NCBI RefSeq assembly: GCF_025847275.1
Contig: NZ_JAOZEV010000015.1
Span: 52,882 to 116,881 of the forward strand
Origin: Flavobacterium frigoritolerans
GTDB lineage: Bacteria > Bacteroidota > Bacteroidia > Flavobacteriales > Flavobacteriaceae
DNA length: 64,000 nucleotides
Reading direction: 5' to 3'
This document shows, one piece after another, positions 1-9,243 of this stretch. A program made the translations under genes and the position numbers. The notes beneath the pieces were generated by a model. It was not told the DNA's origin and did no database searches. It saw only the letters and a list, made by a program, of their open reading frames with translations. How positions within the stretch are numbered: the stretch's first letter is position 1; every line of letters begins with the position of its first letter.

Positions 1-83
1 TTATAACCTTTACCAATAATGTTTTTTTGTTGATTTTTACTTAGTAATTCTACTCCATTTAAATTCAAAATTGTTTTTAACAT
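1..83 (-). CDS. GG-type leader peptide precursor, partial (runs off left edge)
   Basis: Reading leftward from an ATG at 83 there is an open frame of 27 codons with no stop before the window edge. It begins MLKTILNLNGVELLSKNQ and continues QKNIIGKGY. The pattern (short start, hydrophobic-L-N-L-x-G, L-S-K-x-x-Q-K-x-I-x-G) is that of the Bacteroidota double-glycine-like leader found on small bacteriocin or RiPP precursors and exported by C39-peptidase ABC transporters. The usual GG is here G-K-G. A weak -7 box (TATATTTG on the minus strand, 199-206) lies upstream. The core peptide and any transporter are outside the window, so the function is inferred from the leader alone. Confidence 0.55.
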   Translation of the reverse strand, partial: MLKTILNLNGVELLSKNQQKNIIGKGY

Positions 84-343
84 AATAAATTAAATAATTA
101 GATTTTTAAATTCATCAATCATTTTAAGTCCATTGATTTTTAGACTTTTAAACATTTAAATATAAGAAAATACTTTTAATACAGTCCTGATTATTTCACA
201 AATATATCAACTATATGAATTAATAATGTCACCTAAAAATACTTTGATAAAGCATCAAGAATTGCAATTAGGATTAAGAAAAAAAGTATAGCATTTGGAT
301 TTTTTGTTACAATTAATAAAAGTACTATCCAATCTATAAAATC
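84..343. other. Intergenic region, AT-rich
   Basis: This stretch has no credible gene. It should hold the promoter of the leader-peptide gene; the only -7-like match is TATATTTG read on the minus strand at 199-206, with no good -33 partner. Confidence 0.4.
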
Positions 344-375
344 AAAAGGACTGTCTTTTTATAACAGCCCTTTTT
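344..375 (-). terminator. Rho-independent terminator of the SusCD operon
   Basis: On the minus strand AAAGGGCTGT (373-364) pairs with ACAGTCCTTT (354-345), with one G-U pair and a 9-nt loop, followed by TTTTGATTTT. It lies about 20 bases after the stop codon of the DUF4302 gene, so it ends the operon. Confidence 0.75.
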
Positions 376-396
376 GAAAATTATTTTTTATTTTAA

Positions 397-1749
397 CTAT
401 TGAAAAGCATAAGTAGCTAATCTAAAACTACTTGAAGAAGAAGTAAAAGTATAAATTGCATTAGGTGCTCCTCCAAGCTTGAAACTTTCTCTCTTAATAT
501 ATAACCCTTTTGGATTTGTTAATTCCTGATCTATTTTTTTCAACAATACAGGTTCAGCAACAAGTGCAGTTGCCGTTTGCCATGAAATATGCTTAAGGAT
601 AAGAGTTTTGTTTGCGGCATCTTCAATAACATCTACATTATGATATAGAGTCGCTTTTCCTCCCGTAAAACTATATGCTATATAACTATCTCCTCCATCA
701 TTAAAAGTAAACTCAATTCTATTAACCTTTTGTGCAGCAGGTAAACTAGCATTTATTTCATTCAATAATGTTTTACATAAAAGAGAGTTTCCACTTGTAT
801 TACCCAAATTCGATGCAATATATCCAAATCCAGTTATTGGTTGCCCTTTTAAAAGAATTTTATAATCGTCTGTTAAAACTAAAGGTTTATTACTATACTT
901 AATAGTAGCCGATACTCCATTTGTTCCTGTTGCTGTAAAACTTCCATCAGCATCATTATAAACAAATTCAGATAAAGCTTGCTCTTTAATCACAATAGCA
1001 GGACTCACTACTATTCCTGTTGGAGAATACCCAATACCAATATTATAACTTTCAGAAAAACCTGTTGCAATAGGATCAGCGGTAGCAAAACGAGTAATGA
1101 CATCAAAATTAAAATCAAATTGACGTACAGTGGTTCCATCACTAGTTTCTAAAAATCTAAAAAGTGGTCGTGTGTTTGCTCCAATTACATTTTGCTCCAT
1201 TATAGTGTTTTGTGGCAAATTAGTCCAATCTGCAGCAGTAGCTTTTACAAAACGTAATTCCTGAAACTTACGATTAGTTCTAAAAACAATATCCCCTTTA
1301 TCTTCTCCGTAAAATAAAAACTGAAAATCACCCAGATATCCTTGTCCTTTCAAATCGTCGATTGGATATGAGTCTGAATCTGATAAAAGATGAATTCTGT
1401 TGGCGGTAGTAAAAACTACACTTACAGTACTACCAAGTTGAATCTCATATTGGCTATCATACTTTTTTGCATCACTGTCAAAATCTGATGCCATTGTTAC
1501 TTTTCCTCCAGGTGAGAATTTAAATAAATGAGTATATCCTCCCAATTGTGTATTATCGGTAAAATAAACTGCTTTCCATCCGTACTCTGATGAGAGCAAT
1601 AAATCATCTAATTTTTTGGACTGAGCATTTGTTCTTGCAGTAGGTCCTTCCTCAAACTTTTCTTCTGTATCACTGTTGTTACTGCAAGCAACTAATTGAA
1701 TTGCTACAAAAGCAACAATTAGCAACTTATATAAATATTTTATTTTCAT
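397..1749 (-). CDS. DUF4302 domain lipoprotein of a SusCD operon
   Basis: The 450-residue product has a lipoprotein signal peptide ending at Cys22 (IQLVAC), so it should sit on the outer membrane. The segment after the signal (KLDDLLLSSEYGWKAVYFT, then GGYTHLFKFSPGGKV) matches the start of the DUF4302 family. Members of that family are regularly encoded beside SusC/SusD pairs and a zinc-metallopeptidase lipoprotein, as here. The biochemical role is not established; an accessory surface lipoprotein of the importer is the likely role. It is the last gene of the operon and is followed by a terminator. Confidence 0.8.
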   Translation of the reverse strand: MKIKYLYKLLIVAFVAIQLVACSNNSDTEEKFEEGPTARTNAQSKKLDDLLLSSEYGWKAVYFTDNTQLGGYTHLFKFSPGGKVTMASDFDSDAKKYDSQYEIQLGSTVSVVFTTANRIHLLSDSDSYPIDDLKGQGYLGDFQFLFYGEDKGDIVFRTNRKFQELRFVKATAADWTNLPQNTIMEQNVIGANTRPLFRFLETSDGTTVRQFDFNFDVITRFATADPIATGFSESYNIGIGYSPTGIVVSPAIVIKEQALSEFVYNDADGSFTATGTNGVSATIKYSNKPLVLTDDYKILLKGQPITGFGYIASNLGNTSGNSLLCKTLLNEINASLPAAQKVNRIEFTFNDGGDSYIAYSFTGGKATLYHNVDVIEDAANKTLILKHISWQTATALVAEPVLLKKIDQELTNPKGLYIKRESFKLGGAPNAIYTFTSSSSSFRLATYAFQ

Positions 1750-1793
1750 AATGTTTTTTTAAGTTAATGTTTTCGAACTTAATAGTATAATTA

Positions 1794-2660
1794 CTAATTG
1801 CCATTAATTACAATTGTAGTATTTTTTTCAGCCTCATCTCTTAATGCATAGAAATCCATATCAAAAGCATCTTTAAAGTACTTAACTACAATAGCTTCCT
1901 TCTTTTTAATATCTTCTCTTGCTTTTGTACTTTTTATAGCTGCTAAAATAGCTGCATATTCCGCTTTAGTACTAATTAAGATTATAGAAGCAGTTTCTGC
2001 AAAATCTTCAACAATATTAGATCTTGCATAACTAGTTATAAAGCCTAATTCTCTCGATGCAGGTTCTTTTTCTAAATGCCAGGTTGCTGTATATCCAGAA
2101 GGAGTTAATTTACCCCATGCTTGCTCATCAAATAGTTTATTTTGATTTAAAATATGAATGTACTCATGCTGAATAGTGTGAATAAATTCTGAAACAATTG
2201 CACGATTTTGTCTATTAATATAATCTACTTCAAAAAGGGTTATTCTTTGTCCTCCTTCTGCAATTCCTAATGTTCTGGTACCATTGTCATTTGAATTTAC
2301 TCCACCTACCAAAACAATTTCTCTTGGTGCAATTTTCTTAACAAAATCTGCTCCACCGATGGTTGCATAACTTGCCAACCATATTTGTTTAACAATTTCT
2401 AAGGCTGGTTGCACTTTATCAATAGTTGGAGGAAATAAAAATCTACTATTATCAACCGTATTTTGATTCCATTTGTATCGTGCGTTAATATTGTATGGAT
2501 CAAGATAATTGGTAGTAATCCATTTATCTAAATCTGTTTGAACAGGTTGATTAAAATCTAATTGACTTTCCTTAGGCTGATCCTCATGAGCACAACTAGA
2601 GAAAATCATAACTACTCCTGCGATTAATGCTATTTTTTTATATTGGTTTACTATTTTCAT
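1794..2660 (-). CDS. Putative zinc-binding metallopeptidase lipoprotein
   Basis: The 288-residue lipoprotein has its lipobox Cys at residue 23 (MIFSSC). It carries a gluzincin-like HExxH motif, H165-E-Y-I-H169 (TIQHEYIHILNQ), and acidic residues further on in VEDFAETASI that could give the third zinc ligand. This matches the Bacteroidota 'putative zinc-binding metallopeptidase' family encoded with SusC/SusD. It lies 19 bases after the SusD gene and 44 bases before the DUF4302 gene. I infer a cell-surface protease or peptide-binding accessory, which would point to peptide rather than glycan uptake. Confidence 0.8.
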   Translation of the reverse strand: MKIVNQYKKIALIAGVVMIFSSCAHEDQPKESQLDFNQPVQTDLDKWITTNYLDPYNINARYKWNQNTVDNSRFLFPPTIDKVQPALEIVKQIWLASYATIGGADFVKKIAPREIVLVGGVNSNDNGTRTLGIAEGGQRITLFEVDYINRQNRAIVSEFIHTIQHEYIHILNQNKLFDEQAWGKLTPSGYTATWHLEKEPASRELGFITSYARSNIVEDFAETASIILISTKAEYAAILAAIKSTKAREDIKKKEAIVVKYFKDAFDMDFYALRDEAEKNTTIVINGN

Positions 2661-2679
2661 AATACTTTATATTAAATTT

Positions 2680-4155
2680 TTATCTAGGATTTATTTCAAC
2701 GCCGTTACTAGATGCACTAAGTGGTATTTGTAATACTCTACGTTTATCATCTTTCACTAAAATGTTTGTTGGTTGATTGAAAATTTCATGTTTTACTTCA
2801 AGATTAAAACGTTTCACATCAAACCATCTCATTCCTTCATGAATAAACTCTCTTCTTTTAGCCTCTGCAATAGCTTTTACATAAGAAGTCTGTAATGGAG
2901 TCATATCATAAAAAGGCGTGTACTCATTAGCAATTACTGGATATTTAGCAACAACTTTAGCTTGTGTTAACTTATCTGTTGCAGCGTTATAAGACTTTGT
3001 TCTCATCCCTAAAAAGAATTCCAACTCTGTATTTGCTTCAGCAATTCTATTAGCCATTACAAGAGCTTCTATTCTATTTAAATAAAATTCATCATTAGAT
3101 AAAAGCACAGTCCCTAAATATGGTTCTCCAATACCTGCTGTTAAGTTAGAATACTTAAAATATTCTTTGTACTTAGGTCGGAAATCTGTCTTACTATTAT
3201 AAGAATATGTTGTATAATACCAAGCTTTGTTGAATATGTTTGTTGCATTGCCAAAAATACTAATCGCTTGATTTGATCCTAAATAAAATCTATTTGACTG
3301 AGTTGCTCTAGAATAAATAGAATAAGATGAAACTACTAATAAGTTTGTAGTATGCTCTGCTTTTGCATAATCAATAAACTGTATGTTTGGATCTAAACTT
3401 GTATAAGCTAAATAATCTCTGATTTTTCCAGCTGGTTTTGATCCTAGTCCTTCTGTAAGCTCTATTACTTTAGCCCAGTTTCCTTTTATTAAATAAAAAC
3501 GGCTAGCAAATGCTTTTCCGGCTTCTTTATTAAAATGGAATTTTGGTTCTTTATACTCGTTTGTTACATATTTCAAACCTTCGTCTATGTCTTTTTGAAT
3601 GTAATCATAAACTTCTGCAACAGTATTTCTAGTATATTTTTTAATCAATACCGTTTCTGGTTCTGTTACATATGGAATACCTAAATCAGTCGCAGCAGTT
3701 GCAGGATTATATTGTTTAGACCAGAATGTTACTAACATAAAATGTGAATAAGCTCTAGCCAACAATGCTTCTCCTCTTTGTGCATTCATATTAGTTGGAA
3801 ACCCTTGTTCTTCAATAGCTTGTAATGCCTTGTTAGCATGCGCAATAGCTCTGTAACAAGCATCCCAATAGTTTGCCTGAGTATCTATATCAGTTTCATC
3901 TTGCATTTCCCAATTATAATTCTGCTCATTTCTAGGTAATGTCTCTGTTAATCTTCCATCAGTAACGTTATCAGACATTGTTTCAGCAAAATCCATATAA
4001 GTTCCACCTATTGGATATGCATTTACTAATAATTCTGATATTTTTTCTGGGGTATCTATCTGTGTTCTATTATCAGGTGTTTCCGAAAGAAACTCATCGC
4101 AACTACTAATACTTATAAGTAATAATAATGCTAGCGCTATTTTTATATTTTTCAT
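2680..4155 (-). CDS. RagB/SusD family nutrient-binding outer membrane lipoprotein
   Basis: The 491-residue product starts with a lipoprotein signal (LLLISISSC, Cys19) followed by the typical SusD opening DEFLSETPDNRTQ. The middle has TPR-like helices (AYRAIAHANKALQ, GEALLARAYSHFMLVTFW) and the C-terminal part has RREFIHEGMRWFDVKRF, a strong SusD/RagB signature. SusD proteins form the lid of the SusC channel and capture the substrate on the cell surface. The gene starts 12 bases after the SusC stop codon, so the two are co-transcribed. Confidence 0.93.
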   Translation of the reverse strand: MKNIKIALALLLLISISSCDEFLSETPDNRTQIDTPEKISELLVNAYPIGGTYMDFAETMSDNVTDGRLTETLPRNEQNYNWEMQDETDIDTQANYWDACYRAIAHANKALQAIEEQGFPTNMNAQRGEALLARAYSHFMLVTFWSKQYNPATAATDLGIPYVTEPETVLIKKYTRNTVAEVYDYIQKDIDEGLKYVTNEYKEPKFHFNKEAGKAFASRFYLIKGNWAKVIELTEGLGSKPAGKIRDYLAYTSLDPNIQFIDYAKAEHTTNLLVVSSYSIYSRATQSNRFYLGSNQAISIFGNATNIFNKAWYYTTYSYNSKTDFRPKYKEYFKYSNLTAGIGEPYLGTVLLSNDEFYLNRIEALVMANRIAEANTELEFFLGMRTKSYNAATDKLTQAKVVAKYPVIANEYTPFYDMTPLQTSYVKAIAEAKRREFIHEGMRWFDVKRFNLEVKHEIFNQPTNILVKDDKRRVLQIPLSASSNGVEINPR

Positions 4156-4167
4156 AATTTAATGATA

Positions 4168-7100
4168 TTATAATGAAATATTTAAAGTAAATGTATACTG
4201 AGAAGTTATAGGAAATGCAACTCCTCCTGTATTACGGAATTCAGGATCCTGACCGTTTAATCTTTTATCTGAATAAATTAACCAAGGATTAACTGCAGAC
4301 CCTTTTAAAGTAAAAGTATTTAAACCTAACTTTCTCTTAAACTCTTTAGGAAATTCCCAGCTTATTGAAATGTTTTTCAATCGTACAAAATCACCATCAG
4401 CAATTCTAACATCTGAATAATTGTAAGTGTTATATGCTCTTGCAAGCGTACGTGCACCATCATAGTTAGCATTTAATCTCTTATCTGCAATAACTGGAAC
4501 ATTCGTTATGTTTTCGTCACCTGGATTAATCCATCTGTTGGTAAAATCTTTTGTGAAAACAGTTAAATCGTCATATTCACTATCATAAATAGGGTTTAAA
4601 CGAACTTTATTTCCTGCTGATCCTACGAAAAACACATATAATGACCAGTTTTTATAAGTAAATGTATTAGCAAGACCAAATGATTTATTTGGCTCAATTG
4701 ATCCTTCGTATTTTAAATAATCAGTTACATTTTTATTATCCTGAAAATTAGCTCCAGTAATTTTATTTGTCTCTCCATCTTGCATTACAAATGTTGGAAG
4801 TCCTTGATTATTTAAACCTGTAAATTGATATGAATAGATAGAATTTCTAGGACGTCCTACAGCATTTCCGCCATTTCCATCAATTAGATCAAAAGCTGTT
4901 GGTTGGTTTTCTAACTTTGTGATTTCTTGATTATACACAGAAAAATTAAATGTTGTTGACCATTTAAAATCTCTATTTACAATATTTTGTGTTGTTAAAC
5001 CAATCTCCAAACCTTTGGTTTCCATGTTGGCGTTATTACCTTGTTTAATTTTTTGACCACCAATACCTGATGTTACTACATAGTCAACTAAATCAAAGGC
5101 TTTACGTCTGTAGATATCGGTTACTAATTGTACACGGTTATTAAACAAACCTAAATCTAAACCAATATTAGTTTCAAATTGTTTCTCCCAAGTTAAATCT
5201 CCGTTTTGTAGTTCATCAATTTCAATACCTGTTTCTCTATCATCTAAACTTAAACGATTAGCTACCATACTTTTATATATAGCCAAAGAGTTTGTTGCTG
5301 GACCAGCAGTTGCTGTAAGTCCATAAGAAGCTCTTAATGCTAAATTATTTACTGCTTTAAAATTTTGCATGAACTTTTCTTCAGAAGCATTCCATTTACC
5401 ACTAAAAGTATAAGTTGGCAACCATCTCGAAGAACCACTATTTCCTTGTCTGTTAGAACCATCATAACGTCCTGTAACAGATGCCGTATAACGACGATCA
5501 TAGGTATAACCTACTTTTCCGAAGAAACCAACAGTTCGCTCTCTTTCAGCATTAAATGCAAAATAAGAATTCCCTTCATTGATTACTTTTTCAATAATTC
5601 TAGGATCAGTAAAGGCTGTAAGACCTCTGTCATACTGAATACCTGCAGCTGTAAAATTATCGCTATTTCTATCTAAAGATCTTAACTCAGTACCAAAAAA
5701 GCCTTCTACTTCATGTTTATCATTAAAAGTATTTCTATAATTCACACTATTTCTGATATTATAAGAAGTCATATCATTTGTGAACTTTCTTAAAAATCCT
5801 CCATTAGGCAAAACAGATACCGCTGGTGTAGATAAATCATTTGGATCTTTGTATAAAAAGATATTTGCATCTCTTACAATTGTAGTTTCCATTGCGTTAT
5901 AAGCCCCAACAACATTTGATCCTTCTAAGATTTTATGTTCTCTTGTTGTATTTGCATAACGAGCTGATCCTGTAAGGTTATAAGTAAGATGAGAATTAAT
6001 TTTATAATCTAAATCTAACTGAAAACGGATATCTTTTACATTAATATCTAAATAGTTATTTTTTAGCTCATTAACGATATTCATAGGAGCCCAGTTATTA
6101 CGATAATACTCTAAGTTTCCATTTTCATCGTAAGGTCTCAAAGTTCTACTTGTGTTTAAAACATAGCTAAAAGGATTAATATCGAAATCTCTCGTTACTT
6201 TTCCAAAAACCTCATCCTTTTGACTTTCGTATGTACCAGGTGCTTGCTGATCTCTTACCGAAGCCATCGTAGATAAAGTAATATTCAATTTGTCATTTAT
6301 AAAAAATGTTCCTTTAATGTTTGATGACAATTGTTTAACATTATCAGCAATAGTCCATCCCGGATCTGTATAATAACCTAAAGACGCATAAAACGTATTA
6401 TTTTTTCCTCCTCCAGAAAAACTCAAAGAGTGACTTTGTGTTATAGATGGTCTGAATAAAACTTTAAACCAATCTGTATTGGCTAACTCATATTTTTTCA
6501 AAAAATTATTACGGCTAACTAAATCGTTTTTAACTAAATAACCTCCTGTTTCAGGTACATAAGTATTAATAGCTTTTCCTAAAATATTATATACTCCACC
6601 GTATCTTCCTTGAACAGTTGAAGGTAAATCAAGATAACCTTTAGATTCCATTTCTTTAAAAACACTCATAGATTCTTGTGAGTTCAAGATATCATATTGG
6701 TTGTAATTTGGTACAGATCTAACGCTTTGTTCTAACGAGTAAGATACTTTTAAAGGAGAATCTCTACGACCTTGTTTAGTGGTTACAACCACAACTCCAT
6801 TCAATGATCTTGATCCATAAATAGACGTAGCCGAAGCATCTTTTAATATTTCAATACTCTGGATATCATTAGAGTTTAAACCTGCAACTGATGAACTTAA
6901 TAATGTTTCTGAGTTTCCAGAAGCTAAATCTGCAAATGAAATATTGATAATATCTTCTTGTACAACACCATCAATAACCCATAAAGGTTTTGTATCTCCA
7001 AAAATTGAAGATGATCCACGCACTGTAATTTTAGGAGCAGTACCAAATGTACCTGTAACGTTTTGAACTGTAACACCCGCCGCTTTTCCTTCAATCATTC

Positions 7101-7875
7101 TGCTGATATCTGCAACTCCATCAACTTTTAACTCTGCTCCAGAAATTTTACTAATCGCTCCTGTAAAAGTTCTTTTTGAAGTTTTTTCATAACCAGTTGT
7201 AATCACAACTTCTTTTAAATTCTGACCTACTTCACTTAAGCTAATTGTTAGTGGTGAATTTACAATATCAACTTCTTTAGTTTCCATACCTACGTAAGAA
7301 ACTACTAGTTTGGTACTATTAGCAGGCATATCTATCACGAAATTACCATCAAAATCAGTAAGTACTGCAACCTTGCTCCCTTTTGCAAGTACAGTAGCTC
7401 CTGGTAAAGGGTCGCCTCTTTGATCAATTACTTTTCCTTTTACAACAGGAATAAATAAACTCTCAAATAATGAACTTGATACATTTATATCTTCAAAGCT
7501 ACCTGCCTGAGAGCTATCCTTTTGTAATATAATTTGATTACTTACCTCTGAGTAAGTAATATTAAACGGTTTAAGCACTCGATTAAGAATACTCGATAAA
7601 GTTTCATCATTTGCTTCGATACTCACTTTTTGATTCAGTTGAGTCATTCTTGAGTTGTACGAAAACTTAACTTTTGCTGATTTTTCAAGTTTAGATAATG
7701 CGTTATCCAAACTTAAATTAACAACGTCAATAGTTACTTTCGTGTCCAACTTCCTTTGTCCTTTCACACTATTTGCCATAGTGACACTTGAAAAGACAAA
7801 TGCCAAGACAAACTGAAATAATGTTATTTTCATGATTCGAAAGAGTAATCGTTGTTTAACAACAGGTTTTTTCAT
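4168..7875 (-). CDS. SusC/RagA family TonB-linked outer membrane protein with N-terminal STN domain
   Basis: The 1235-residue transporter has a signal peptide (about residues 1-40), then an STN domain (about 46-115, TIDVVNLSLDNALSKLEKS) that interacts with an anti-sigma factor. A carboxypeptidase-regulatory-like domain follows (about 145-225, VKGKVIDQRGDPLPGATV), then the TonB plug (about 235-370, PLWVIDGVV) and a large beta-barrel ending in TSQYTFTLNISL. The STN domain together with the adjacent FecR and ECF sigma genes indicates trans-envelope signalling, in which substrate binding switches on the operon. The substrate cannot be read from sequence; the metallopeptidase neighbour suggests peptides. 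Confidence 0.95.
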   Translation of the reverse strand: MKKPVVKQRLLFRIMKITLFQFVLAFVFSSVTMANSVKGQRKLDTKVTIDVVNLSLDNALSKLEKSAKVKFSYNSRMTQLNQKVSIEANDETLSSILNRVLKPFNITYSEVSNQIILQKDSSQAGSFEDINVSSSLFESLFIPVVKGKVIDQRGDPLPGATVLAKGSKVAVLTDFDGNFVIDMPANSTKLVVSYVGMETKEVDIVNSPLTISLSEVGQNLKEVVITTGYEKTSKRTFTGAISKISGAELKVDGVADISRMIEGKAAGVTVQNVTGTFGTAPKITVRGSSSIFGDTKPLWVIDGVVQEDIINISFADLASGNSETLLSSSVAGLNSNDIQSIEILKDASATSIYGSRSLNGVVVVTTKQGRRDSPLKVSYSLEQSVRSVPNYNQYDILNSQESMSVFKEMESKGYLDLPSTVQGRYGGVYNILGKAINTYVPETGGYLVKNDLVSRNNFLKKYELANTDWFKVLFRPSITQSHSLSFSGGGKNNTFYASLGYYTDPGWTIADNVKQLSSNIKGTFFINDKLNITLSTMASVRDQQAPGTYESQKDEVFGKVTRDFDINPFSYVLNTSRTLRPYDENGNLEYYRNNWAPMNIVNELKNNYLDINVKDIRFQLDLDYKINSHLTYNLTGSARYANTTREHKILEGSNVVGAYNAMETTIVRDANIFLYKDPNDLSTPAVSVLPNGGFLRKFTNDMTSYNIRNSVNYRNTFNDKHEVEGFFGTELRSLDRNSDNFTAAGIQYDRGLTAFTDPRIIEKVINEGNSYFAFNAERERTVGFFGKVGYTYDRRYTASVTGRYDGSNRQGNSGSSRWLPTYTFSGKWNASEEKFMQNFKAVNNLALRASYGLTATAGPATNSLAIYKSMVANRLSLDDRETGIEIDELQNGDLTWEKQFETNIGLDLGLFNNRVQLVTDIYRRKAFDLVDYVVTSGIGGQKIKQGNNANMETKGLEIGLTTQNIVNRDFKWSTTFNFSVYNQEITKLENQPTAFDLIDGNGGNAVGRPRNSIYSYQFTGLNNQGLPTFVMQDGETNKITGANFQDNKNVTDYLKYEGSIEPNKSFGLANTFTYKNWSLYVFFVGSAGNKVRLNPIYDSEYDDLTVFTKDFTNRWINPGDENITNVPVIADKRLNANYDGARTLARAYNTYNYSDVRIADGDFVRLKNISISWEFPKEFKRKLGLNTFTLKGSAVNPWLIYSDKRLNGQDPEFRNTGGVAFPITSQYTFTLNISL

Positions 7876-7962
7876 AATTTTGGTTTGTTTAATTAATACT
7901 ATTTACTGGGTATTGAGGAACATCACAAATTACTCTTTACAGAGAGCAATTTGATTTTATCT

Positions 7963-7996
7963 AAGCGTCGAGAATGTTACAGCATCTTCGGCGCTT
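7963..7996. other. Hairpin between fecR-like gene and susC
   Basis: AAGCGTCGAG (7963-7972) pairs with TTCGGCGCTT (7987-7996) over ten base pairs including two G-U, with a further ATG/CAT pairing in the loop. On the plus strand a run of seven T follows; on the minus strand, the direction of the genes, the 3' side is TTAGATAAAATC, which is a poor terminator. It may limit readthrough from fecR into susC, stabilise an mRNA end, or end an antisense transcript. Confidence 0.45.
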
Positions 7997-8031
7997 TTTT
8001 TATATATCATTTTTTACATAAGCGTTAGGTT

Positions 8032-9153
8032 TTATTCACATCCATTAGATGTTATGATAATCTGATTTCCATTCATCTCATAACTAGTATTGTTACCAAG
8101 GCTTTTACAAATAATTTTAAGTTTCTCTGGTAATGGCTGGTCACTTAATGAGGTTGTAAGATGGCAATCTTTAAGTTTTGAATGGGGAAAATCAATCTTT
8201 ACCAAATACGCTTGTTCAATTGTTTTGAATATCTGCGTAACTGGAATATCAGTAAATTCGAAGCTTAATTGTTCAATATTACCTACAGAGTGCGCTAAAG
8301 ACTCATCTAGTGTAATATCAGTAATTTTATTAAAAGTAAATCCCTGACGTACAAAACGTAAGGCTTGATTTGGTAATAAAACAACTTCTTTTCTTTTTGA
8401 ACTCAAATTTGTAAGTAGTTCATTCGATCTTACAGTTACTTTTCCTGTACGAACAAGTACTTCAACATTAGGTTGGTCCGAATAAGCTTTGATCCTAAAG
8501 CTTGTTCCAACAACTCGTGTAACTATCTCATTGGCGAAGACGAAAAATGGTTTTTGTGGATTCTTACTAATTTCAAAAAAGCCTTCGCCAGATAGATAAA
8601 CTTTTCTCTCGTTTCCTATAAATATTTTAGGATAACTTAGCTTACTGTTTGGTTTTAACAAAACAGAACTACCATCAGATAAAGTTATAATTTGTGATTT
8701 ATTGGTATTATTGGTTTGCTCTACAAGGCCCTCATAATTTTCACTTACAAGTTCTTTATAGGTAACAACTATAGTATCTGTTTTTGTATTATTTGTAAAG
8801 TACCAGCTAGCTACAAGTCCAAAAAATAAAATAGCTGCAGCACCACTAAGCCAATAATTATTCCAAAGTTTAAGTACAAGGGAGTTTGCTCCTTTTTGAG
8901 CAATTTCTTTTCTTTCAATCTTATTCCAAGTAGATTCTAATGCTAATTGAATATCAGCTTGAGATAAAGTTGTCTCAGGAACATTCATTGCCAATAGCCA
9001 CAAACGAGCTTCCTCTACTAATTTGGCACGTTTAGAATTCTCTAGAGTCCATTCTTCCCAGCGATCCAAATCTTCTTCAGTTTGGACCCATCTACGAAAT
9101 GATTCATCAGCCAAAAAATCTTCTAATTCTGTATAATTGTTACGTTCTTGCAT
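8032..9153 (-). CDS. FecR family anti-sigma factor
   Basis: The 373-residue protein has a cytoplasmic N-terminal sigma-binding region, one membrane helix at about residues 101-120 (WLSGAAAILFFGLVASWYF), a periplasmic FecR domain (about 150-240, ITLSDGSSVLLKPNSKLSYP and FFEISKNPQKPFFVFA) and a C-terminal DUF4974 region ending in NQIIITSNG. It should hold the ECF sigma factor encoded upstream and receive the signal from the STN domain of the SusC protein downstream. The 156-base gap to susC contains a hairpin. Confidence 0.93.
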   Translation of the reverse strand: MQERNNYTELEDFLADESFRRWVQTEEDLDRWEEWTLENSKRAKLVEEARLWLLAMNVPETTLSQADIQLALESTWNKIERKEIAQKGANSLVLKLWNNYWLSGAAAILFFGLVASWYFTNNTKTDTIVVTYKELVSENYEGLVEQTNNTNKSQIITLSDGSSVLLKPNSKLSYPKIFIGNERKVYLSGEGFFEISKNPQKPFFVFANEIVTRVVGTSFRIKAYSDQPNVEVLVRTGKVTVRSNELLTNLSSKRKEVVLLPNQALRFVRQGFTFNKITDITLDESLAHSVGNIEQLSFEFTDIPVTQIFKTIEQAYLVKIDFPHSKLKDCHLTTSLSDQPLPEKLKIICKSLGNNTSYEMNGNQIIITSNGCE

Positions 9154-9243
9154 CTTAAAATAAGGGTTACAAAAACATAGAGGACAGTTTTTTATTTATA
9201 TACTCACCAAATTATGATTTTTTTTACATTTAATTAAAAAAAA

